A stretch of DNA of 64,000 bases from Chytridium lagenaria (Eukaryota; Chytridiomycota; Chytridiomycetes; Chytridiales; Chytridiaceae): the NCBI GenBank assembly GCA_025449115.1, contig JAHLKC010000001.1, positions 558,001-622,000 of the forward strand, read 5' to 3'. The position numbers and the translations under genes were made by a program. Positions 35,017-46,497 of the stretch are shown piece after piece (the stretch's first letter is position 1; each line of letters starts with the position of its first letter). Below the pieces are notes generated by a model. That model made no database searches. It saw only the letters and a list, made by a program, of their open reading frames with translations, and was not told the DNA's origin.

Positions 35017-35460
35017 GGCGTTGGCGCATGTGGGATTTTAGGGTGGTTTTTTTTTAGGGTGTCCCCCCCCCCCCCTTTCTTTTACGTTTGCTCTAACCCT
35101 TAGTGTTGGAATGAAACGGAAAAGTCTGTAACCCTTTCTCTTTCTTTGTAGACATGCCTTTTTTTTTTGTGCAGGTTGGTTTTCCGGCTTTTTTTTTTTC
35201 GATGCTTCTTTTTCAAGGTTTGCTTTTTTTTGAAAGGGCTTTTTCGTTTTCAAGGGTTTTTTGTTTGTGGGTGTTTTCTTGAGATTGTTTTGTGTGGTGC
35301 TTTTTTTTTGCGGGATAGAAGGACGTTTGGAATGGTTGAGTGTGAGTACGTTTTTTGAGTGGGTTTTTTTCGCGGACATGTCGAAATGGAAAACGTGTGT
35401 AGGCGGTGGCGGCTTTTAAAAGAAGGGATTTTTGGGGGGGATTGCAAGTGGATCACTTTA
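34237..35460. other. Strongly T-rich, strand-asymmetric block
   Basis: Over 1.2 kb the plus strand is packed with T-homopolymers separated by G or short words (for example tttttgtttgtttgtttttttt), including a T-run of about 32 at 34988-35018 and a C-run at 35063-35075. A is scarce on this strand. Open frames here are by-products (Phe/Val/Cys-rich on plus, Lys/Asn-rich on minus). No gene supported. Confidence 0.8.
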
Positions 35461-35559
35461 CGATGAGTCGTTGACGATGATGTGTCGTGAAGCGCCTGGG
35501 GTTGGCGTGGAATACGGATGTAGACGCACCCCCACCCCCCCGATATTCTTTTGGAAATG

Positions 35560-37330
35560 CAACACTTTGCCAATACCTGGGGGTTTTGAATGCTGTGCCC
35601 CGCAAACTGTCTCCACCTTGGCCTGAACCTGGTGTTGGTGAACGTGGGGTGTCACTGATTATGGAACGTTGGAAAAGAAAGTTTGGGTGATGCCTTTTTG
35701 ATAAAGATGTTGGTGTGGGCATGATGATATGGAAGCGGTGGGAGTTGACTTTCTTGGTTTTGACGAAAATGAACGTGAACGTGTTGAGATCATATATCCA
35801 TACGCGGGGGAATACCGGTATACCATCCCCCCGCACTTTTTTTTGACATGGAACACATGTTTGCACGTCGCGTTTTTGGAATGTCGTTCACTGCGAACAC
35901 CATGACCTGAACCTGGTGGTGAACGTGAGGTATGGCTGACGTCGGAAAATAAAGTGTCTGGGGCGACGCCTTTAAAGAAATATACCGTGGTGTTTTGGGA
36001 TGTGGGTATGATGATATGGAAGCGGTGGGAGTTGACTTTCTTGGTTTCGACGAAAATGAACGTGAACGCGTTGAGATGATACATCCATGCGTAGCGGAAT
36101 AACCATATACCATCCCCCCCACTTTTTTTAAATATGGAACACATGTTTGCACGTCGTGTTTTTGGAATGTCGTTCACTGCGAACACCTTGACCTGAACCC
36201 GGTGGTGAACGTGAGGTATGGCTGACGTTGAAAAATAAAATGTCTGGGGCGACGCCTTTAAAGAAATATACCGTGGTGTTTTGGGATGTGGGTATGATGA
36301 TACGGAATCGGTGGGAGTTGACTTTCTTGGTTTCGACGAAAATGAACGTGAAAGCGTTGAGATGATACAGCCATACGTGCGGGAATACCGATATACCATC
36401 CCCCCCTCTCCTTGTTGACATGGAAAACATGTTTGCACATCGCGTTTTTGGAATGTCGTTCACTGCGAACACCATGACCTGAACCCGGTGGTGAACGTGA
36501 GGTATGGCTGACGATGGAACGTTGGAAAATAAAGTGTCTGGGGCGACGCCTTTAAAGAAATATACCGCGGTGTTTTGGGATGTGGGTATGATGATATGGA
36601 AAAGGTGGGAGTTGACTTTCTGGGTTTTGACGAAAATGAACGTGAACGCGTTGAGATCATATATCCATACGTGCGGGAATACCGATATACCATCCCCCCC
36701 CTCTCCTTGTTGACATGGAACACATGTTTGCACGTCGCGTTTTTGAAATGTCGTTCACTGCGAACACCATCACCTGAACCTGGTGGTGAACGTGAGGTAT
36801 GGCTGACGATGTAACGTTGGAAAATAAAGTGTCTGGGGCGACGCCTTTAAAGAAATATACCGCGGTGTTTTGGGATGTGGCTATGATGGTATGGAAAAGG
36901 TCGGTGTTGACTTTCTGGGTTTCGACGAAAATGAACGTAAACGCGTTGAGATGATACATCCATACGTGCGGGAATACCGGTATACCATCCCCCCCTCTCC
37001 TTGTTGACATGGAACACATGTTTGCACGTCGCGTTTTTGGAATGTTGTTCACTGCGAACACCATGACCTGAACCTGGTGGTGAACGTGAGGTATGGCTGA
37101 CGATGTAACGTTGGAAAATAAAGTGTCTGTCCCTTTTTTGAAGAAATATACCGTGGTGTTTTGGGATGTGGGTACGATGATACGGAAATGATGGGGTATG
37201 AATTACTTGGTTTAAGAGGAATATGAATAAAACGTGTGTGGATATGATACATCCATACGCGGGGGGCTTGAAGCGTCTCGGTTGCCGTGACTGGAATATT
37301 CCGGGTGCAGGCGATCATCGCTCACTCTTT
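35560..37330. repeat. Satellite: five ~286/295-bp tandem units with degenerate edges
   Basis: The marker gaacacatgt (one copy gaaaacatgt) occurs at 35851, 36137, 36423, 36718 and 37012, giving periods of 286, 286, 295 and 294 bp. Other shared words per unit are gacgcctttaaagaaatata, tggtgttttgggatgtgggt, gttgactttcttgg, gacgaaaatgaacgtgaacg and acctggtggtgaacgtgagg. Copies at both edges are clearly degenerate. The period is not a fixed multiple of three, so the repeat is unlikely to be coding. No terminal inverted repeats or transposase found. Confidence 0.93.
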
Positions 37331-37870
37331 TTTTTTTTAATGTGTGCAAGAACACGGTTAAGAATAAAGTACGTTGTTTCTGCTTTAAGACTCCACTGAT
37401 GAATCCGTCATTGGTTAAGACGTGGCACCTGTTTCAAACAACGAACAAGAACATTGATCGCCGAGATGACACGTCCATGTGCGTGGGGTTTGAAGCGTCT
37501 GGGTTACCAAACTGTTTGGGCAACGCTTTGAAATTAGAAAGAAAATATACAGGTTTATCTATGTGAGATGTCTTTACAATGATACGAAACAAGTGTGAAT
37601 ATGAACATGAAAGTTCGGAATTTGAAACGTCTCGGTTGACGTGACTGGAATACAGATATAGCCAAATACTTGGTGTTTTACAATCAGACGTTTCTGCTTA
37701 AAGCCTCCTCTCTGACCCAACCCCGTTATTGGTGAAGAAGACATTATACAACCGACCTGTTCCATATGAGGAGCAAGAACATCAACGTGATGAGCCGACA
37801 TACCCATGTTGCGGGACGTCGTTCTTACAGCGTCCGGGTTGACGTGACCTGAATTCTTTTTGAGAAAATG
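37260..37870. repeat. Second, older degenerate repeat family
   Basis: A related word, (t)ttgaarcgtctsggttrmcgtgac-like, recurs near 37266, 37489, 37621 and 37825 with spacings of roughly 220, 130 and 205 bp. The first copy is embedded in the last partial unit of the satellite, which suggests that the satellite arose beside or from this family. Confidence 0.6.
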
Positions 37871-38467
37871 GAACAAATGTTTGTAAGAACGCGCTTAGTA
37901 TATACAAAACACCATTTTCACTACAAGTCTGCATACTGGAACGACCCCCCAGTCAACAATATTAAAAGTAGATGATGCAACCATGTTTCCTGTACGAGAT
38001 TATGGTTTACTAGGATAGAACCATCGACACCGCCTATCTATCTCTTTAAAAATGATCAAAGGTCACAATCCTAGTTTCATTTCATCCATATTTCGCAACA
38101 ATAAAACAAAGGACGGGCAAAATAACACAAGCGGAAAGGCGGGGGACGGGGGAAGGGGAGGCTCAAAATATAATATACACATTGAGGCTAATAAAAGAAA
38201 AAAATAACACAATTGGAGTCGGGGATTTGGGACACAAATAAAATCTAATAAACAATACTACATTTCTTCCCTTTTTTTTGGAGCAGCCATATACGAGACT
38301 ACACAAGAAGAAAGAAAGGGGATGGAGGGTGGAGAGCAAAAAAGAAAGAACCTAGGACCAGGTTTTTTAATTGCTTGCAGAAAATAAAAAATAAAAGAGA
38401 TAAGGTAACATGAATTGACGGTTCGCGCGGTGATGGTGATCAGAGGTGAAAGAGTTTGGGTGGTAAT
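37870..38467. other. Intergenic, 3' flank of NHP6
   Basis: A-rich on the plus strand near the gene, with no coding signal. It should include the 3' UTR and polyadenylation region of the minus-strand NHP6 gene. Confidence 0.5.
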
Positions 38468-39375
38468 TTAATCGTCCTCCTCCTCATCATCCTCCTCCTC
38501 AGCGGCAGCGGACTAAAAGAACAAGAGAAAAAAGAATGAGTCAGCAAAGATGCACCCAAGACAATCCTACTAAGAATCCACATACCTTGTAAGTCTTCAC
38601 CTCCTTCTCATACCTCGCCTTGTCCTTGTCGGCCATCTTCTTGTAAGCCTCCTTCTCGGACTCGCCAACCTGCTTCCACTCGGCACCAAGGAGCTTGCCG
38701 ATATCACCAAACCCAGCGTCAGGATTCTCCTCCTTGATGCGGGCACGGTTCTCGTTAGACCAAATCAAGTAAGGCTATATAGAAGGGCGTTGTTAGCATT
38801 TTTAAAAAACCAAAGGCTCATGGTGTAAAAGAATGACGTGGAGGTTTTTGAGTTTTGATTGTCTGAATGGGTGGTTTACTCACCGACATGGGCTTCTTGG
38901 GGGCGTTAGGGTCCTTCTTCTTCCTGCTGGAAACCTTGGTAGACTTGGCCTGAACAGAGAAAAAGGAGACGATTAGCTACGAGTTACTCTTATTTTTTTT
39001 GTTTGAAAAAGGTGCCCGTCGCCATATAACATCCAGTCATGAGGAAAGCCAGAGAGTGTAAAGAATGCGGAAGGTGTGTGTATAGAGGTTGACGTGGTCG
39101 CGACAAGTGTTTGTCACAAGCCCCATAGTCAGAGGGGATGAAGATATGAAATGAAGGATATATGATTCAAGGTGGAGAAGGCAAAGTGCATGAATGAGAC
39201 TCTACAGCGTAAAGAGCGGTGCGATGCGATGAGATATGTTGGGGTGTAGCAGAGTATAGATGGACTGAGGTTGGCGTAACCATGGTTGGCGGGGACGTAA
39301 TCAAAGCGTGTGGATGGATGAATGGACTGATGGATGGATGGATGCATTATCTAGAATAATTCTTACCTTGGGCAT
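38468..39375 (-). CDS. NHP6: HMG-box chromatin protein, NHP6 type
   Basis: Small non-sequence-specific DNA-bending HMG-B protein; in yeast it assists FACT and nucleosome remodelling. Four exons splice in phase 0 to a 102-residue protein: 39367-39375 (MPK), 38884-38949 (AKSTKVSSRKKKDPNAPKKP and MS), 38586-38774 (PYLIWSNENRARIKEENPDA, GFGDIGKLLGAEWKQVGESE, KEAYKKMADKDKARYEKEVK and TYK) and 38468-38512 (SAAAEEEDDEEEDD, stop). The basic N arm, DPNAPKKPMS lead-in, aromatic Tyr/Trp core (LIWSN, AEWKQ) and acidic tail are all as expected, and length matches fungal NHP6/HMGB (about 90-110 aa). The core Trp of the box is present. No frame repair was needed, so this is one of the most reliable models in the window. 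A (GT)n tract lies just upstream of the start. Confidence 0.95.
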
Positions 39376-39431
39376 GATAGACTAGTGTGGATGAGGGTGG
39401 TGGTGAGGGTGTGTGTTGGTTGTTGGTGGCT

Positions 39432-39432
<1 letters not shown>

Positions 39433-39470
<38 letters not shown>

Positions 39471-39480
39471 TGTGTGTGTG
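39433..39480. repeat. (GT)n microsatellite upstream of NHP6
   Basis: About 23 GT units with one TA interruption, 60-105 bp upstream of the NHP6 start codon, in its probable 5' UTR or promoter. Confidence 0.95.
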
Positions 39481-39840
39481 AGAGACTTTCGAAATGTCCG
39501 AAATCTGATTGACACAGAGGGGGAGGGTGGTTGAGAGGTAAGGAGAGAAGGTAGGCAGACGGCACTCTCTCTCTCTGGGGAGGATTGAGTTTTTCAGTGA
39601 AGAAAAGTGGGGTGGAATGGCCCTATATTCCCCTCCCCCCAAGAATTTAAAACAGAATAAATTTTTAAAAATCATTGATTGGATGGGTGGTCTCATTGGC
39701 TGACGATCACCTTTCGTTTCATTTTTATTGACTGGTTTGCTGACTAATTTTTAATAGATTTATTATGTTATAGGGCATTCACGGGTTGATGTTCTACGCG
39801 ACACGTTATTGACTACAGACTTGCATGGCTACCTTCCTAT

Positions 39841-39876
39841 GCGCAAATCATGAGCATGTATCCTCATGGTTTGCGC
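39841..39876. other. 14-bp-stem inverted repeat
   Basis: GCGCAAATCATGAG (39841-39854) and CTCATGGTTTGCGC (39863-39876) pair with a single G-T/A-C mismatch around an 8-nt loop (CATGTATC). It lies in a gene-poor stretch between NHP6 and the Hsp70-like fragment. Could form a hairpin in RNA, or be a dyad protein-binding site. Confidence 0.6.
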
Positions 39877-40252
39877 AGATGTACGATGATTTCAAATGGA
39901 TATTTGTACATTCTCAAAACATAACGACAGTAACTAAAGTCTTTGTCTTTAGTTTAACGATATTGATGAAAGAAGGCCGGCTACTAAAGGTGTATCGATT
40001 GGAAACTTATCGGTACTGGTACCCTGCACATCCGGATATATTGAAAATCTCGTTTTCTGTCATGTCGCTGTGAACGTTCTCTTTGATGTGCTCATGCACC
40101 GAATTAAGGGAACGCCGATGATTAAGTATGCCTCAGATTTTAGGATTTTTGAATGCCGGAATCAATTAATTATAGATCACCTTGACCAATATGTTGAACT
40201 TCTAAAAAACGCAGTAAGGTATTCTTGATGACGCGCAGGAGAATAGCACACT

Positions 40253-41378
40253 ATGGAAAGGTTGACGGATCAGGTTGGAGAAGCATTGAGACACAGAAAA
40301 ACTTTGCAAATTTTCAATATGACCTCCGTGGGTGCCTTCCTCCACACCCCACCTCAAAACTCCAACCTCCAATCAAACCCTCATCATCTACACCTCCGAG
40401 TCGACCACCCCCATCCGTATCCCCCTCGATACCCTTCCAACAACTGCTGATTCATCCCTTTACCTTCTCGCCACAACACTTCGCAAGCTGTTCCCATCAA
40501 CACCCAAACTCGCCACCTACCTCACATTATGCCTACCCAACTCCATCTCCCTCAACCGATCCTTTGATACACCTTCCTTAACGGATGTACTGGGTGCTAC
40601 CCCTGCATACATGAAACTGGTCCACATGCATACGGTCGTCGCGTACACGTTGAATAAACCCGAACAAGTGATACTCGTTGATGGGGAACGAGGCATTGCA
40701 ACGACTTTGGAGTTTGATAATGAGGATGACGTCTTTTTGTGTTTCTGATGTTGTCGAGACGGTTGAAAAAGATTTGGGGCTTTTGGTGGAGAAGGCACTT
40801 CAAAGTTCGAAACCACCGACGTTTGTAGCAGTCCTATGAGGGGACTTTGGGAAATGTTGCTGGGGTGACGCCGGTGTCGTTGACGCCTGAGGATGTTGCG
40901 GGGATGGCGTTGAAGGTTTCGACGAATGAGGAGAAGAGACGGGAGAAGATGGCTCTGTATAAATCACAGGATGTTTTGTACACTCATGTTGTGATTTTTG
41001 ATATTGGGGTTGTGGTGGGCGATGTGGTGGTGCCAGTGTTTACAGCGTAATTTGATGGTACCTTGTACACGGACGGTGAAGGTCAAGATGCCTGTTGTAG
41101 ATGGGAGGGTTGTTGTAGATGTTGTTGGTGGAGGGTTGAGGGATGTGGCGAAGAACAGGAAGGTGGGGGAGGTGGTGGTTGTGAGTGAGGATGGACAGGT
41201 TGAGGTTGAGGTTGGGGTTGTGCAGAATAAGACGACACCTTCAAGGTGTAATGTTGTGATTCGGGTTTCGGCAAATGGGGTGGAGGAGGGGTGTACTATT
41301 GAAGAGTATGATGGGATTACGAGTGAGGAGTTGAACGCGTTATGGGTTTTGAAAAGCAAAGAAGAAGAAAGCAAATGA
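40253..41378 (+). pseudogene. Shortened, frame-broken Hsp70-like gene
   Basis: Segments follow the order of an Hsp70-family protein. MERLTDQVGEALRHRKTLQI with FNMTSVGAF (from 40253) resembles the lobe-I VG..A....N..NT....k.. region. TYLTLCLPNSISLNRSFDTP, LTDVLGATPAYMKLVHMHTV and VAYTLNKPEQVILVDGERGI resemble the connecting region with vP..f....r......aGl..lrlinE.tAaalaYgl. VSLTPEDVAGMALKV resembles the peptide before the linker, and KSQDVLYTHVVIFDIGVVVG with QRNLMVPCTRTVKVKMPVV, RDVAKNRKVGEVVV and CNVVIRVSANGV resemble the start of the substrate-binding domain (SQDVLLLDV..SLGIE..., RN..iP..k, RE...DN..LG.f, ...fdidANGil). The phosphate-1 DLGTT motif and the GGxDFD segment are missing. Frame shifts occur near 40375, 40748, 40840 and 41048. 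The closest kind would be divergent, atypical Hsp70s (Ssz1/HSPA14-like); a pseudogene is the simplest reading. Confidence 0.5.
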
Positions 41379-42918
41379 GCATGCTATCTGCTATGTTGTT
41401 TTTTTTTTGCTCCCTTTTGTTTGATTTCTTTCTTCCCTGTTCGACGTTGCGGCGTTGTTTATCTTATGTGATGATGATTTTTTATATTTTTCTCGTTTGA
41501 CGGTTTAGCTCTTTACATACTTTGGGTTCTTTTCCTTCATATTGATTTTCAACCTGTGATCACACTAAGAGTACTTCCAATAATAAATACTTGACGAGAA
41601 ATTATCGCGCTTTTCCATTGGGACATTGATCATAGATAGTGTGATTCACAAGGAAACCCCAAAGGGCGTGGCACCAACTGTACTTGAACTCGAATTTGCT
41701 TGCATTATAGGTGTGGTTGTTCTGGTTCTTCTTTAAAACATTTGCTTATCCAAGGGATAGCGTTTAACTTTGCTTTCACTTGTGAAGCTTCACCCGTTTG
41801 CCCGTACATTTGCCTGTGTAAACCATTTTAAAAGATAGAGGCATTGGGTAGAGTTGTAAGGATCATTCAGAAAATCTTCACCCATGTGAATACCCTTTCA
41901 GAAGAGTATTAAGCAATGACATCTTGTGATCTCCTTTGACTTTTGTGATCTCCTCCTGTGACCAGACTGTAGAGAAGATCATGCCCAAGAGGTATCTATA
42001 TATACTTCATACCTTCTTAGTTTACCTTAGTCCAGATTGGGTCTCCCTCAATGGCGCTGTAAACCTGAACACCTACTGATAACATTTACAATACTAAAAA
42101 GAAGAAGTATAGAAAGTTCAACTGGACTGGACCTTAGTGGTCTTTAGGGTCTTTGGTATTCACGTTATTTAACTTTTAATAATGAACAGAATTTTACATG
42201 CATGGGGATCAAATAGCAACAAGTTTCCTGATCGCGCCTATAGCATGCACATTCTATAAGTTGGCATACCACGGCGACAGCCCTTTCTTCAGTACTGTAG
42301 CAAATTGCAAGAGGGAAAAGAACAGAACAGGAACAAGGAAATAAGTTTATGCTATTACCGCGTTTATGCTTCTTGATGAGGTTATTCTATAATCTCACAC
42401 TACTTAAGCTTCATAAAGTTGAACAAATAAAGGTATAGTCCTCTTCTTAAGCAGACTTTGCTGTAGTTGTAATAGGTTGCAATGAACTAACGGAGAACGG
42501 GAATACTTTCAACGAGAAGTAGAATCACCGCGGGTGTGTAGAATAGCTGAATTAAGCACAGCGTATGTTCTGTGAGCAAGGTTTACTACTTTAATTACAT
42601 CTCTTGACTATGGAGTACATCCTCAACAATTACTTTGCCACCTACTGTGAGGTTAACTTACTCAAAGTGGAGGCTGAGAAGAGATGACCATTAAGACACC
42701 ATCAGTTTTAAAAATGCGGAAAACAGTTAATAACAGCACGAAGAAGGGGTTTTAAAAATAATTGATAGCTTTTTCCAGATGTTAGTTCATGTTTCCCCAC
42801 AGTATCGGAAGATTTCTCATTTCGTATTAATATTCTTTGTCAATAACTCTGACAGATGCGAAGCGTTATATGATAATTTGTGAAACATCAAGTTGTTGGT
42901 TGTTCCCCAAAAAAACAT
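41379..42918. other. 1.5-kb intergenic stretch, nothing recognised
   Basis: Balanced base composition, no frame longer than 60 codons, no tandem repeats or inverted repeats noticed. It separates two plus-strand genes and is the probable promoter of the deacetylase. Confidence 0.55.
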
Positions 42919-45900
42919 ATGAAGAGACCCGAAAGCGACGCAGGCTCAGAGAACTCGGATGAAAGGCGCACTGAAACCTCTGCCGTGGACAATGTGTCGA
43001 TAAGCCTCTCCACTGGGAGTCTAAGCCAGTCTTCTGTAAAGAGACAAAAGCTGGAATCTCAAACGAAGGAAAATGGACACAGGAAAGATGGGAGTGTGGT
43101 GGTGGTGCTTGATGATAAGACTGAGAGCAATGAGGATAGTACCGAGACATTCCATACCCCACCTCTTGAGGATGCGATTGATGCTCGAACAGGTTTGTTT
43201 TTGTTCACTTTTCATCTTTGAATGGGCATGTCCTTGCCACTGTTCTAATGCCGTGGGGTTTAGGTTCGAGAACCTGCTGCAGCAATTTCAACACTCTTCA
43301 TCGCCATCCGCTGTTATCGCTGAAATCATGCACGTGAGAAATCAGGGAAGCGTCGCGGGCGACGATGGGTCTCATGCTGCGAATGGGTCGGAAACAGAAA
43401 GGAATATTTTGGTGATATCTTTTTGACATTTTTTAAATAAACGAGCCTGTTATTTACTTGTTATTTTATTATTTTTTCCTTGCGCAGAACATTCGACAGG
43501 GGACATTTGCAAGAACATCTCAACGGCCCCCTTCTCCCGCCGCTAGTTAGAGAAACCAAGCCTGTCATCCCACCCGAAAATTCACAGGTATAAGCGGCAC
43601 GACCCCTACTCAGCACTCACCATTTCAATAGCCATTGTTTACGATATTCGTCTTCTTGGACATACACGAGCCTCATCAGAAAACGATCCAGTCCTTTATC
43701 CCGAAATCCCGGAACGTATCCGGGGAATATACCTGGAACTTCGCACACAAGGACTTCTGGAGCGATGTCTAATGCTGCAGCCAAAACCTGCGAGAGCAGA
43801 AAGCGAAAATGGAAAGGACGACCCGCTTCTACTAGTTCACACACCCGCACATATTAGGAATTTAGAAAAGTCAAGGAGTGAGGATCTTTTCGTAATTTTA
43901 TATATTTACATATGTAGCTGAGGATGACGAGGGGCTACGAAAACTTGCGAAGAATGATGAGGATATATTTTTCACGCCGGATACCGCCTATTGTGCGAGG
44001 TTGGCGTGTGGAGGTGTTATTGAGGCTTGTCGAGCCGTATTGGCGGGGAAGGTTGTCAATGCATTTGCGGTTATTAGGCCGCGGGGCATCACGCGGAGGA
44101 AGATAGGGTGGGTGCTTTATAACCCTAGCGTTCTTATTTCTATTTCTTTTGAATTATTGTCGCTAATCTATATACCTTTTTTTTTTTAATGCATTTGATG
44201 ATATTTTGCTGGGTTTAAGGCTATGTAAGTTTAAAGCGATGCGGTGATTTCTGGGAACATTCGCTCACACATTGTTGTCAAAGGGGATTTTGTCATGTGA
44301 ATAATGTGGCGGTCGCCGTTTAAGCAGATTTTGGCTGAAGGGACTGCACGGAAAGTCTTGATTGTCGATTGGGATGTACATCATGGTACTTCTTTTTTTC
44401 CCGCTCTGAATGAAAGTTCTGGATTTACGGTTTGTTGATGCGGTTTTGGCTTTTAGGAAACGGAACGCAGAAGGCTTTTTATTCTTCGCCGGACGTACTT
44501 TACGTGTCTGTACATCGGTACGAGAATGCGGACTTTTATCCGTATGAGTCGATCGCGGATGCAGATCATATTGGATCGGGGTTAGGGAAGGGACGGTGAG
44601 GTTCAATTCCTCACATTTAAAGTTGCTTTGCGATGAAACTTCCCTTTTTTTTTTTTTTTTTTTGTTATTGATTTTGTTTTCTCATCGTTCCTCTTAGAAA
44701 CGTCAACGTCCCATGGCCTTGTGCTGGCATGGGCGACGCCGAGTATCTCTATGTGTGGCGGAAGATTTTGTTGCCAATGGCGATCGAGTTTGAGCCGGAT
44801 TTGGTTGTGGGTACGTTTTCCCGTGTGATAAGTTCTTTGTATTGATGTTTTGCAGTGTCCGCTGGTTTCGATGCGGCGGACGGTGATCCATTAGGAGGAT
44901 GTAGAATAACGCCTGATGGATTTGGCCATTTGACGAGGAGCTTAATGGGACTTGCTGGAGGAGGGTTGTTCTTGCGTTAGAGGTATGTTTCACTTTTCTC
45001 CATCCGCCCTCCCCCTATTTTTTAATCTTTGTCTCGATATTATATTTTGTATCAGGGTGGTTATAATATCGAGGTAATCTCCAAATCCACTGCGGCATGC
45101 GTAAAGGCTTTGCTGGGGAGCCTATGCCACAAAAGAGGCTAAAAGAGCCCAAGATTGAGTGTATTCAGACGGTGGATACTGTTTTGAGTTTCATAAGGCC
45201 ATATTGGAGTTGTTTTGGAAGTCGTCTGGTGGTGTTATTGGAATTACAGGGAAGGGGCCAGCTCAAGGTACTGCCTTTATTTTATTATCTATTGGTTGAT
45301 TTCTGATTCTCTATGATTCTATTTAGATCGGCTATATGAAGCAACGTATCCATTGTACCTCCCTGTTAGTTGGTACAATCGGTCGGTGCTGATTGGGTTG
45401 TTGAATCTAAGGCCGCTCGCTCTTCCGCAAACAAAAATTATACGGAAAGGTGTTGTTCATATGGGAGCTGTTGATGCGGATGATGTAGATGCACCTGTAG
45501 ACCCGGTTCAGGTTTATGCGAGGTTGGTTTATTTTCTTGCTTCTTCTTGCGGTCATTTATGTTTATTCATTGATCGTATCTTTAACATATTTTTTAAAAA
45601 CTTTACAGCTCGTCGTTATCAACAAACACTAACCCAATTATGTTAATGTTCCTGGAAAAGTAAGATTTTTTAATTTTTTTTAATATACCTGCTGACTCCC
45701 ACTTAGCTCATGGACAGCGACCGGCGATCTTGCCGCTGAGAACGTTCAGATCGTGAGTTATTTCATTCCTTGACTTTTCGGAATTCTTTCGTCGTCACTT
45801 GTCTCACATTCTTCCTCTCTTTCCTTAGACGGACGGTGCCTCTCCGTACTATCACGAATTCCTTTCGCGTGGCCATCCCATCGTGTCCACCGAGATCCAA

Positions 45901-46497
45901 CAAGAGTTCTTGACAAAGCATTCGGCGATGAGTTTTGAGGACGCATTGCGGATGCCGGGGAGAGAGTTTACCGAGAAGTGGCAAAGTATGTTTTATACAT
46001 TCATGGAAATTTTCTTCATTTTTTAACTAATGTGATATCTTAAAGGTGTTCACCGTCCAAATATTTCGTGCTTATCGGTGCGGGGAGGGGCTCCGAGGTT
46101 GTTCAGTATTTACTCCATAGATATGGTAAGTTTCCACAAATCCTTAATTTTGATATCTGTCAAGCTGCCTTATTTCTATTCAACTCACTCACTTTATTGC
46201 AGCTGATAATGAATCGCGTATCGTTGGCGCTTTACAATTCTGTCATGAGAGTCGGCCGAAAAAGGTCGTATCACAGAGAGGCCCAAGGCTTCTCCACACC
46301 TTTTTGTCAGGATTAAACCTTGACTCGACGAGCACCGAGACTGTTGGTGAGTGTTTTTTTTATTGTTTCCCGTAGTTACTGTAACTTACGCGCCTGTTTT
46401 AGATGATTCATCGTCATCCGTTGCTGAGTTGATGATTCGAAACTTTCCGGCAGCTATTAGTCACATTAAAAAGAAAATTCTGACGATGACAGAATGA
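42919..46497 (+). CDS. HDA1/Clr3-type class II histone deacetylase
   Basis: Zinc-dependent lysine deacetylase of the fungal HDA1 type, acting in gene silencing and chromatin regulation. The start at 42919 gives a charged, disordered leader ([20 protein letters not shown]). The catalytic domain runs from [20 protein letters not shown] (about 43635; YD...), [40 protein letters not shown], then [11 protein letters not shown] (about 44085, His-His), [38 protein letters not shown] (44360-44475, zinc-ligand Asp and His), [20 protein letters not shown] (44853-44915, second Asp) and [20 protein letters not shown]. The C-terminal region from about 45310 ([14 protein letters not shown] to [15 protein letters not shown]) is where HDA1 proteins carry an Arb2-like domain. 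Stop at 46495-46497. Around a dozen small introns. One base is missing near 44084 and one extra base sits near 44331; both lie in conserved catalytic motifs and restoring frame restores the motif. Confidence 0.88.

Noticed and set aside
34237..35460. Several 60-110 codon frames (Phe/Cys/Val-rich or Lys-rich)
   Set aside because: They follow directly from the T-homopolymers and have no conserved motif or splice context.
35560..37330. Protein-coding gene built of repeated units
   Set aside because: The unit length (286, 295) shifts frame each time, and different units show different residues in the same frame; a noncoding satellite is simpler.
44599..44618. tRNA T-arm-like sequence (tgagg TTCAATT cctca)
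   Set aside because: It spans the exon end and donor site of the deacetylase gene, and no acceptor stem, D-arm or anticodon arm can be formed around it. Chance match.
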